Part shown: piece after piece, positions 44,298 to 52,028 of the stretch | How positions within the stretch are numbered: the stretch's first letter is position 1 | Layout: the number at the start of each line of letters is the position of its first letter | NCBI RefSeq assembly: GCF_002577195.1 | Contig: NZ_NULG01000018.1 | Location: 8,405 to 68,818 of the forward strand | DNA length: 60,414 nucleotides | DNA from: Bacillus sp. AFS041924 | GTDB taxonomy: Bacteria; Bacillota; Bacilli; Bacillales; Bacillaceae_G | Reading direction: 5' to 3' | Notes under the pieces: model-generated | The model's database searches: none | What the model was told of the DNA's origin: nothing | What the model saw: the letters and a program-made list of their open reading frames with translations, nothing else | Translations under genes and position numbers: made by a program

Positions 44298-46114
44298 AAT
44301 TCGGGATTGTCTTAAAACTGTTTTTATTAACAACAACATTATGTTTGCTAATCACAGGTTCCATTTATATTGGTCAAACAATTTTTTTTAAACAATATTA
44401 TGCAAATCGAAAAGTAAATGAGCTTAAATCAAGTATCAAAGCATTTGAGAAAAAATATCTAAAAAGCAATGGTAATATTCAAACAATCCAGCAATTAGAG
44501 CAAGACTTTTATCGTAATAAAAATACATGGATAACAACATTAGATCAAAATGGGGATATAAAATCATCTAATGATTATTATGCGGAAATTAAGATAGAAG
44601 AAAATAAAGTAAATTCAAAACAAGTATTAAAGATACCACTGTATCATTTATTAAAAACCGAAGATGTTTTAAAAAATCCTAATACTATTTCAAAAGGTGA
44701 TTCTGTTGATCTTTTTACGGTTGAAAAAAATAATAGAATTATACCATTTTACCTATATTCGTTACAGAATAATTCATATTGGGTAAATCATTTTATTATG
44801 ACTAATCTTGATAAGGAGTTTCAACCAGATAATAAAAAGTATAGTCTGGAAGAGAAAATAGATTTAGCACAAAAATTTAATACTAATTTTCGAATAAAAC
44901 GATTAAAAGGAATTGTTCAAGATGTACAAATTCCTAATCGAAATGATGTTTCAAGCATTATATATAGTAATAATTTATTTATGGATCGTCTCAATGAATT
45001 TCAAACGAGCTTATTGTTTGATGAACAAACTAAGTACGAAACGTTCAAGACACTTGATTATGAACAAAATGGAATTAAGTATAAATTGTTTATTGATCCA
45101 ATTGAAGAAGATGGTGAAATAAATTATATTTATGCAATGGCTTCTTTACAACCGGTAGATGAAGCAGTTCAAATGGTAAAAGATTATTTTGTTTATATTA
45201 TTGCATTTGTTTTACTTCTTACAATTCTGGCGTCCATTTATTATTCAATCAAAATTGCGAGACCATTATTAAGAATTAACTATACAACTAGGAAAATTGC
45301 ACACTTAGATTTTTCAGAACGAATCGAATATCGTTCCAAAGATGAGATTGGTGATTTATCTCAGAATATTAATTTGCTTTCAAATACACTACATTCACAT
45401 ATTACTCAACTACAACAAGATATTGAGAAAGAAAAACAATTAGAAAATACTAGGAAAGAATTCATTTCAGGTGTTTCACATGAACTTAAGACACCTTTAA
45501 GTATAATGAAAAGCTGCATTTCGATCCTGAAAGACGGTGTTGCTAGTCATAAGAAGGATTACTATTTTGAAGCGATGGAAAAAGAAGTCGACAAGATGGA
45601 TCTATTAATTGTCGATATGCTTGAACTTGCAAAGTACGAGTCTGGAACGTATAAAATGCAAATGGAGCCATTTTTTATTGATAAAGTAATTGATCAGACT
45701 TGTAGTCAATTATCGGTAGAAATTCAGAAAAAGGAATTGACCATTCATAAAGATTTAACTTCAATCGAAGTTTTAGCAAACCAACATCGAATTGAGCAAG
45801 TCATCACGAACTATATGACAAATGCAATCCGTTATACCCCTATTCATCAACATATCTATGTTTCAACGATTATAGAAGATGAACTAGTGAAAGTGTGCGT
45901 CGAAAATAAAGGATCCCATATTCCAAATGACCAATTAGATAAGGTCTGGGAACGTTTCTATCGTGGTGATACATCCCGACACCGTTCAGAAGGAAGTACT
46001 GGGTTAGGACTTGCCATTACAAAAAATATATTAGATCTACATGACGCGCAGTACGGGGTCATGAATACATCGGATGGCGTATTATTTTACTTTTGCTTAA
46101 ATAAAAATAAGTGA
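44294..46114 (+). CDS. Membrane sensor histidine kinase
   Basis: A 606-residue kinase: first transmembrane helix (about 7-27), a large extracellular sensor domain (about 28-295), second helix (about 297-318), HAMP (to about 372), HisKA with phospho-acceptor His in FISGVSHELKTPLS, and the ATPase boxes NYMTNAIRYTP (N) and GSTGLGLAI (G). The sensor domain has no recognised fold; the ligand may be cell-wall or sugar related, given the neighbours. Co-translated with the response regulator. Confidence 0.9.
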   Translation: MKFGIVLKLFLLTTTLCLLITGSIYIGQTIFFKQYYANRKVNELKSSIKAFEKKYLKSNGNIQTIQQLEQDFYRNKNTWITTLDQNGDIKSSNDYYAEIKIEENKVNSKQVLKIPLYHLLKTEDVLKNPNTISKGDSVDLFTVEKNNRIIPFYLYSLQNNSYWVNHFIMTNLDKEFQPDNKKYSLEEKIDLAQKFNTNFRIKRLKGIVQDVQIPNRNDVSSIIYSNNLFMDRLNEFQTSLLFDEQTKYETFKTLDYEQNGIKYKLFIDPIEEDGEINYIYAMASLQPVDEAVQMVKDYFVYIIAFVLLLTILASIYYSIKIARPLLRINYTTRKIAHLDFSERIEYRSKDEIGDLSQNINLLSNTLHSHITQLQQDIEKEKQLENTRKEFISGVSHELKTPLSIMKSCISILKDGVASHKKDYYFEAMEKEVDKMDLLIVDMLELAKYESGTYKMQMEPFFIDKVIDQTCSQLSVEIQKKELTIHKDLTSIEVLANQHRIEQVITNYMTNAIRYTPIHQHIYVSTIIEDELVKVCVENKGSHIPNDQLDKVWERFYRGDTSRHRSEGSTGLGLAITKNILDLHDAQYGVMNTSDGVLFYFCLNKNK

Positions 46115-46254
46115 AAATGCGTTTGGAAAATTTGAAAATACTAGTATTTTTTTGGATCGCTCTAGTCAAAAGGGCGATTTTTTGTTCAAGCTGACGTTCC
46201 TAGAATTAACCAACCAACCATCATTATGTTAAAATTTTTATCAATCTTTTAATA

Positions 46255-46300
46255 AACTTCATTTCATCTTCATTTCATCTTTATTTGAGGAGGGTATTCT
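46255..46300 (+). promoter_or_regulatory. Response-regulator sites and promoter of the substrate-binding lipoprotein
   Basis: Three consecutive 11-bp repeats (AAACTTCATTT C-type, ATCTTCATTTC, ATCTTTATTTG; 46255-46287) are followed after seven bases by TATTCT (46295-46300) as -10. Spacing is identical to the array at 41651. Confidence 0.65.
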
Positions 46301-46335
46301 TATTTTAAGTTAATAAGAGAAAGGGAGATGAATAA

Positions 46336-47754
46336 ATGAAAAGAATATTGTCTTTAATGATGAGCTTATTCGTACTATTTAGTCTTGTCGCTTGTAGTAG
46401 TGGGAAAACACCAAGCGATAAAAACAATAACTCAGAACAAAATCATGCCAATAATAGTAATAATAATGCTAATAGAGAAGATCTGTCGTTAAAACTAAGC
46501 AAGGATGTGAAAAAAACAATCACCATCTCAGTCTTAGGGAAACATCCAGACTTTGTATTGGCTGCGAAGGAATACGAAAAAAAACATCCAAATATTACAA
46601 TCGAACTGAAAAGCTTTGCATCTGGCGGTGGCGGGATATCTCTTCTTCAACTTGAGAAATACGTGGCACAGACGACAACAGAAGTGCTATCTGGAAAAGG
46701 CGCGGATTTATTCATCTTAAACGATCAAAGTTTGCCAATCGATCGATACATAGATAAAAACGCCTTTGTTGACCTCAATCATTACATTGAAAAAGATACG
46801 TCATTTGATAAAAGTCAATATTACATGAACATTCTTGATCATTCTAAAATAAATGGTGGACTGTACCTTATGCCCACGCGTTTTTCATTAGGTGCTTTAA
46901 TTGCAAATCAAGAAGCGATTTCAAAAACAGGCATCCAAATAGATGACCAACAGAACTGGACTTGGGATCGTTTTACAGAAATAAGCCAACAGCTAAAAAC
47001 AAAAGGAACACTGGATACTGTGATGGAAGTTACACCTGAAGGTATCTTAAATCCACTTGTTTTCTCGGATGAAAACTACGATAAACTAGTTGATATAGAG
47101 AAAAAGGAAGCCCAATTTGATTCTCCATTATTTATTGATTTACTCAAAAAAGTAAAAAAAATGTATGACGATGATGTTTTATCGGATTATCAGCTCGGTG
47201 TGCAGAAAACTACGTACTTTACAAGTTCACCAATCTATTCTGCAAACGATTTTGCGATGCGTTCTGCTATTTACTATCAGAATGGTGCGACCATTTACGA
47301 TTTTCCGCATTCTTCTAAAAACGAGTCTGGCGTTACCTTTACTGGATATGATCGCTATGCGATGAATACAAATTCCACTGTCAAAATGGAAGCATGGGAT
47401 TACTTAAAATTTTTACTTTCTTATGAGATTCAAACTCAATCAGTAAGCGGCATGTTCCCTGTGAATATCGCAGCAAATGAGAAGGAATTTACCGATGTAA
47501 TAGAAGGGAAAGTGGAAAATGGTGATGGAGGAAAGGTCGGCAAAGGCGGAAAAGGTGGAGTTGTAACAGTTTCAGAAGCATCACTTGAACCGTTGAAACA
47601 AATGATTTCAGAAGCAAATACACAAGTACGATGGAATGAAAAAATCAGAATAATTATAGAGGAAGAATCAAAAAGCTTTTTTAAGGGTCAAAAATCTTCG
47701 GAAAGTGTAGCGATGATTATACAGAACAGAGTAACGACTTATTTAAACGAGTAA
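46336..47754 (+). CDS. Extracellular substrate-binding lipoprotein (ABC family 1)
   Basis: A 472-residue lipoprotein with a type II signal peptide (lipobox LVAC, Cys near 21) and an Asn-rich linker. A solute-binding domain of the sugar type follows (TISVLGKHPDFVLAAKEYEKKHPNITIELK ... GKGADLFILND). It should deliver substrate to the permeases at 41744-43534, although the two-component genes lie between. A Gly/Lys-rich stretch (GGKVGKGGKGG, near 400) interrupts the C-terminal lobe and is unusual. The substrate is unknown. Confidence 0.85.
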   Translation: MKRILSLMMSLFVLFSLVACSSGKTPSDKNNNSEQNHANNSNNNANREDLSLKLSKDVKKTITISVLGKHPDFVLAAKEYEKKHPNITIELKSFASGGGGISLLQLEKYVAQTTTEVLSGKGADLFILNDQSLPIDRYIDKNAFVDLNHYIEKDTSFDKSQYYMNILDHSKINGGLYLMPTRFSLGALIANQEAISKTGIQIDDQQNWTWDRFTEISQQLKTKGTLDTVMEVTPEGILNPLVFSDENYDKLVDIEKKEAQFDSPLFIDLLKKVKKMYDDDVLSDYQLGVQKTTYFTSSPIYSANDFAMRSAIYYQNGATIYDFPHSSKNESGVTFTGYDRYAMNTNSTVKMEAWDYLKFLLSYEIQTQSVSGMFPVNIAANEKEFTDVIEGKVENGDGGKVGKGGKGGVVTVSEASLEPLKQMISEANTQVRWNEKIRIIIEEESKSFFKGQKSSESVAMIIQNRVTTYLNE

Positions 47755-47870
47755 AAAGATAAAGAAATTTCTAGGAGACCATTAAAGCGGTCTCTTTTTT
47801 ATATCCAAAATCTTTAAGTTTATAGAAACGGCAACAGGCGGAATTTTGGTCTTTTTTTCATTTATTATCA

Positions 47871-47927
47871 ATCTTCATTGTTCCTTCATCTCATCTTCAT
47901 CTCATCTTTACTTGGAACCCTTATCTT
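47871..47927 (+). promoter_or_regulatory. Response-regulator sites and promoter of the deacetylase gene
   Basis: Four consecutive 11-bp repeats (47871-47914; for example ATCTTCATCTC and ATCTTTACTTG) are followed after seven bases by TATCTT (47922-47927). This is the longest of the arrays. Confidence 0.65.
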
Positions 47928-47971
47928 GATTGTAAAGATGTTCAAGGAGTGGAGAGTACGGTGAAAAAGAG

Positions 47972-48919
47972 ATGAAAGCACATAAAAGAATGAAAAAAAA
48001 GGTGATAAAAAAAGCGATTGTAAGTCTATGTATGACCTTATTAGCATTTTCACTCATTTACTCTTTCAATGGTAAATTGAAAGAATTTGCTGTTGAAAAT
48101 GTAGCAAAAAGTGCCGAAAGTGATCAGGAACAAATAAAGAACTTCAAAAAGAGTGTCAAACATAACACAGAAGGTAATGCAAACAAAATAAGTGATATGA
48201 AGCCAGCAAATGAAAAACTAGATAGGCGAAAAGAAAGTAGTCAAATCGATCATGTTCAAAAGAAGCAAGAAAAAAATGTAAACCAAACAAATGACAAACA
48301 ACAAAGTACCCAACTTCAGAAAGTCGTCTATCTAACTTTCGATGATGGACCGAGTGAGCTGACTAATCAATTTCTTGATGTATTCAAGACGGAAAAAATT
48401 CACGCGACTTTCTTTATGACTGGAAAAAACATGAATGAGTATCAAGAAGAAGTCAAAAGGGCTGTAAACGAAGGAAATTATATAGGCGCACACAGTATGA
48501 CTCATAACTATCATCGACTGTACAAACAAGGCCAATTTGTGCAAGAGATGAAACAAACTTTATCAATTATTAACATCTTGACCAGTGAAAACACCAGCTT
48601 GGTTCGTGCGCCTTATGGCTCTAGACCGGGTTTAAGTTTAAAACTTCGTAATGATTCAGTTAATGCAGGATTGAAAATATGGGATTGGACAGTGGATACA
48701 AATGATTGGAAGAACACTGCTAACCCCTCAAAAATTGTAAATGAAGTAAAAAGACAAACAACAAAAAATAGAGAAGTCATTCTATTACATGAAAAGCAAG
48801 TCACTTTGGATGCACTTCCTGAAATCATTAGCTATTTAAGGGCAAAAGGATATGCATTTAAGGTATATAACCCAAATGAACACTTTGCATTAAACTTTTG
48901 GAATGATCGACGTCTTTGA
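47972..48919 (+). CDS. Polysaccharide deacetylase (NodB domain), probable peptidoglycan deacetylase
   Basis: A 315-residue membrane-anchored enzyme: N-terminal helix (about 14-29), a Lys/Gln-rich stalk to about 108, then a NodB domain. Motifs: YLTFDDGPSE (catalytic Asp and metal Asp), HSMTHNY (metal His pair), RAPYGSRPG (Arg), DWTVDTNDW and ILLHEK (His). Such enzymes remove acetyl groups from cell-wall N-acetylglucosamine, often giving lysozyme resistance. The promoter array ties it to the two-component system. Confidence 0.88.
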   Translation: MKAHKRMKKKVIKKAIVSLCMTLLAFSLIYSFNGKLKEFAVENVAKSAESDQEQIKNFKKSVKHNTEGNANKISDMKPANEKLDRRKESSQIDHVQKKQEKNVNQTNDKQQSTQLQKVVYLTFDDGPSELTNQFLDVFKTEKIHATFFMTGKNMNEYQEEVKRAVNEGNYIGAHSMTHNYHRLYKQGQFVQEMKQTLSIINILTSENTSLVRAPYGSRPGLSLKLRNDSVNAGLKIWDWTVDTNDWKNTANPSKIVNEVKRQTTKNREVILLHEKQVTLDALPEIISYLRAKGYAFKVYNPNEHFALNFWNDRRL

Positions 48920-48926
48920 AATATTA

Positions 48927-48959
48927 ATCTTCATTTCAACTTTATCTAAAGTTGATTTT
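48927..48959 (+). promoter_or_regulatory. Weaker response-regulator sites before the amidase gene
   Basis: ATCTTCATTTC, AACTTTATCTA and AAGTTGATTTT (48927-48959) keep the 11-bp period but are more diverged, and the -10 is unclear. Confidence 0.45.
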
Positions 48960-49028
48960 GTCTTACTAGCAACTATTAGACTATTAAATAACTGAAAGAT
49001 AAGTATAAAAACCAAGGGGGAAAATTCT

Positions 49029-49742
49029 ATGGATCGAAAGAAAAAAAAGAAGATTAGAAACTTCTTTTTTATTATCATTTCAATTTTGATAGTATTTCTT
49101 ATCTTTAAACATAAAGATAATGGACTAATAAAAAATGAAGAAAATACAGCTCAAGCATCAACTGAAAATAGAAATAAAGTAAATGCTTCTTCTAAAAAGA
49201 TATTAACTGGTAAAACAATTGTCATTGATGCAGGTCATGGTGGAGAAGACATAGGTGCAAGTGGACAAAATGGAACGATCGAAAAAGATGTAACATTAGC
49301 AATGGTCAAAAATATTCAAAATGAGTTAGAGAAACGAACTGGGGCTAAGGTAATCTTAACCCGTAACGATGACGTGAGAGTATCACTTGCTGATCGAGTG
49401 AAAATTGCTGAAGAAAACAATGCAGATTTATTTGTTAGTATTCATTTTGATGCCTTTTTTACCAATGAAGTTGAAGGGATAACAAGTTATTATAATAAAA
49501 AATCAGACGAGCCATTAGCAGCATTAATTCATGAACATATTTTTAATAATGGGCTGGATGCACGAGATCGTGGCGTAAGTTTAGGTGACTATTATGTATT
49601 AAGAGAAAACCCACGACCAGCAATCTTACTTGAACTTGGATACATTTCAAATTCAACTGATGAAACACGAATGACATCAGAAGAATTTCAAACAAATACA
49701 ACAAATTCAATAGTTGATGGGTTGATCGAATATTTAAAATAA
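49029..49742 (+). CDS. N-acetylmuramoyl-L-alanine amidase (Amidase_3)
   Basis: A 237-residue cell-wall hydrolase with an N-terminal membrane anchor (about 10-26) and the zinc amidase domain: IDAGHGGEDIGASG (His, near 69), Glu in GTIEKDVTL, SIHFDAF (His) and LLELGYISN (catalytic Glu). It cleaves the amide bond between muramic acid and the peptide stem. Together with the upstream deacetylase it forms a cell-wall remodelling pair. GGGGGA precedes the ATG. Confidence 0.9.
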   Translation: MDRKKKKKIRNFFFIIISILIVFLIFKHKDNGLIKNEENTAQASTENRNKVNASSKKILTGKTIVIDAGHGGEDIGASGQNGTIEKDVTLAMVKNIQNELEKRTGAKVILTRNDDVRVSLADRVKIAEENNADLFVSIHFDAFFTNEVEGITSYYNKKSDEPLAALIHEHIFNNGLDARDRGVSLGDYYVLRENPRPAILLELGYISNSTDETRMTSEEFQTNTTNSIVDGLIEYLK

Positions 49743-50262
49743 TTATTAAAAACACAATAATATTAAATTCTGGAGACAAAATAAAATGTGTTTCTGAGAT
49801 GATACAAACTAGATAATGTTAAATAACTAACTGATGCTTATATACAGTATCAACTCTAAAAAGATTGATAGAATGCACCTTTTATCTTTGTTTACTTGAA
49901 AGCATTGATAAGTGGTTAAGGACTTGACTTGGAGCCTCTGTGGGCATGATTAGTCTTTAAAGGCTGAAGCAGATATTTCAGTTGGCGTACAAGCCTATCC
50001 ATACCCACCTCTCCAAATAAAGTCCTATCGTTTTTTACGTTAATAACTATGTCATTCAGCCCAAAACGTTTTTTCGATTTTTCAAAATGTAGGAACGTAA
50101 TTTAAATCGTAATTTCTATTTTTACTAAGATCTTCTGGCACTTAGCTTAATCTATGCAGATGTTCATGAAATTATATTTTTCCATGTACTTATCTATTAT
50201 TTTGTTTTCAAAGAGTTAAAGTATTTGTGAAATTCTATGGTTTTTTCTTAAATTTCAAATTT
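49743..50262. other. Gene-free stretch holding a structured RNA candidate
   Basis: No gene is seen in about 520 bases. The hairpin element at 49920-50036 is listed separately. Confidence 0.5.
49920..50036 (+). ncRNA. Candidate structured RNA ending in a T-run
   Basis: Nested stems fit one fold: GGACTT/AAGTCC (49920-49925 with 50020-50025), a 3x3 internal loop, TTGGAG/CTCCAA (49929-49934 with 50011-50016), GTGGG/CCCAC (49940-49944 with 50004-50008) and an inner AGGCT/AGCCT (49961-49965 with 49992-49996). TTTTTT follows at 50031. It matches no riboswitch or small RNA I recognise. Confidence 0.4.
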
Positions 50263-50574
50263 TTAAGGAGAAGGGCAGTCATACATATTATTATAATAGT
50301 AATAAGATTTTTTATTAAATGATTTAACTTTTTCTTCTAGCTTCTGAAATTCAATTAATAACTCATTGGCCGATGAAATAAACTGCATTCCTGCAACTGA
50401 AGGTATAACATTAGAATTTCCGTGATGCTCAAATAGTTTAATTCCTAATTCATTTTCTAAACCAGTTATCGACTGTCTAATGACAGATTCGCTAACAAAA
50501 TTCTTTTGAGCTGCAATCAAAAAAGAGCCACTGTTTGCAACTTCAGAGAAATATTTTAATTCAACTATTTTCAT
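50263..50574 (-). CDS. LysR-type DNA-binding domain without effector domain
   Basis: A 103-residue protein consisting only of a LysR winged HTH: MKIVELKYFSEVANSGSFLIAAQ, then SESVIRQSITGLENELGIKLFEHH, and a short helical linker ending YNNMYDCPSP. Normal LysR regulators have about 300 residues with a C-terminal ligand-binding domain, absent here. The ATG at 50574 follows GGAGG, and an in-frame upstream extension lacks support. It may be a truncated remnant or a small autonomous DNA-binding protein. Confidence 0.65.
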   Translation of the reverse strand: MKIVELKYFSEVANSGSFLIAAQKNFVSESVIRQSITGLENELGIKLFEHHGNSNVIPSVAGMQFISSANELLIEFQKLEEKVKSFNKKSYYYYNNMYDCPSP

Positions 50575-51162
50575 ATAATCCTCCAATAATATGCCTTTAA
50601 CAAAAGTACTTTCTAAACTCCATGTTCCTTTCCATTTGACTGAGCAATCTATTATGAAGTTCACTTGCTCAATCAATTACCAAGAAATAAACTAAGTAAT
50701 TAAGAATATAGTTAATTACTAAACTTATTAATTTAATTGTACATAAGCTTGTATTTTCTGTATATTGGGGGAATTTTTTGTTAGTTCATGTGTATTGCTG
50801 AGAGAAAATCTATAAAAATACCACTTTTTTACCGAAAAATGTAATCAAATGTAAAGTTTTCCCATAGCGTTGTGAAAATACGAACTAAATTGAAAAAGAT
50901 TTAGAAAAAAACTTGGGGGAATTACTTCTATTACGAAACGGAATGGTTGTCTATTTGACAGCGCTAAGTCCAGCTGTACGTCTATATAGCCCAACTAGAT
51001 AGTTTTTGTTAAACAAAAATGGACTGCTTATCGACAGTCCTTTTTTTTGCGTAATGAAGTTAAGGGATATAAATGGGATTCCTTATTCAACTACCATGGG
51101 AGTACGATATAAAATTCGATTCACTGTTGTGAATTTAAGAATTCATGGTTGGCTAATGCATG
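50575..51162. other. Gene-free stretch
   Basis: Upstream region of the LysR fragment with two TTGGGGGAAT motifs (50765, 50913) and a terminator-like hairpin GGACTG/CAGTCC with eight T residues near 51020-51047. No gene is supported. Confidence 0.45.
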
Positions 51163-51376
51163 CGTGTGTGGCCGAGCCTAGGTCGTATCATATAGCGTGT
51201 GGGATTCCCGTCGAGAAAGAACTAGCCATTCACTCGTATAGAGTCTTGAAGGATTAAAGGTAACTTTAATCTTTAAGCGTAGAAAGTTTGGTTGATGGCC
51301 GAAAGCCAAATAGTTGAAGGGGTAGCGCTTTGAAATGTTAGTAAATCGGTAGGGTTGATGCTTCTGAGCCTATTCT
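51163..51376 (+). ncRNA. Possible truncated group II intron-like RNA (5' part)
   Basis: The segment beginning GTGTGGCCGAGCC is GC-richer and highly structured. It includes an 8-bp stem GATTAAAG/CTTTAATC closed by the GNRA tetraloop GTAA (51254-51273) and a TGGC/GCCA hairpin near 51296. The opening GTGYG, the GGGATTCCCGTCGAGAAAG run and the GNRA hairpin recall domain I of bacterial group II introns. No reverse transcriptase gene follows and the tail stops near 51376. The assignment is from memory and uncertain. Confidence 0.4.
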
Positions 51377-52011
51377 ATTAAATCTACCTATTATAATCAT
51401 TTATTAAACTCGGTAAAAAGTTATTAACTACTGATCCTATTAATCCAAAACAAATAGAGTTTCTTATATATTACTTCCAATTTCATTTATTTTAAACCCA
51501 CATTCAATAAGCCCAATAGAGGGTTTTTCTTTTTTATTTTGACTAAGGTTTGCCATTCGTAACTATGAGTTTATGTTAAATCTCAAAACCGTTTTTTTTA
51601 GAAATTTTTGTTATTTATATCAATTTTTTTAAGAATTTACATTATTTCCCATTATTTTATTATAAATTTCTAACATTCCCCCAAATTCAATCTTAATTTT
51701 TTTGTTTACTTTTTCATTTTTCTATTATTTTTCTATAGATTCATACAGAATTGATATAATTCATAAGAAAAAACAAGCGGAAGTTGTCGTTTTGTGTCGT
51801 AAATATTCGAGCGGAAAATGAGGTATTCTCCCAAAGTAATGAGACATTCCCCCAAACACGAGGATTGTCAAATAAAGTAGAATTATTTTAACGTTTAAAT
51901 ATTGTGAATATTAATAATTTTTTTAACGTTAACTGTTTAAAATCCTATGTTCAGAAAAAGCAAATGACGAATATTTTCTGATTTTTTACGAAGATAAAAT
52001 TCGTCAATTGA
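51377..52011. other. Gene-free upstream region of the first protease gene
   Basis: AT-rich DNA with three inverted copies of the TTGGGGGAAT motif (51675, 51846 and the one-mismatch 51825). No gene is seen; presumed promoter region. Confidence 0.45.
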
Positions 52012-52028
52012 TAAGGGGGAGAATTGAA

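Noticed and set aside
51006-51257. Open frame of 83 codons on the plus strand
   Set aside because: It crosses a terminator-like hairpin and the structured RNA candidate; the translation is not protein-like and there is no ribosome-binding site.
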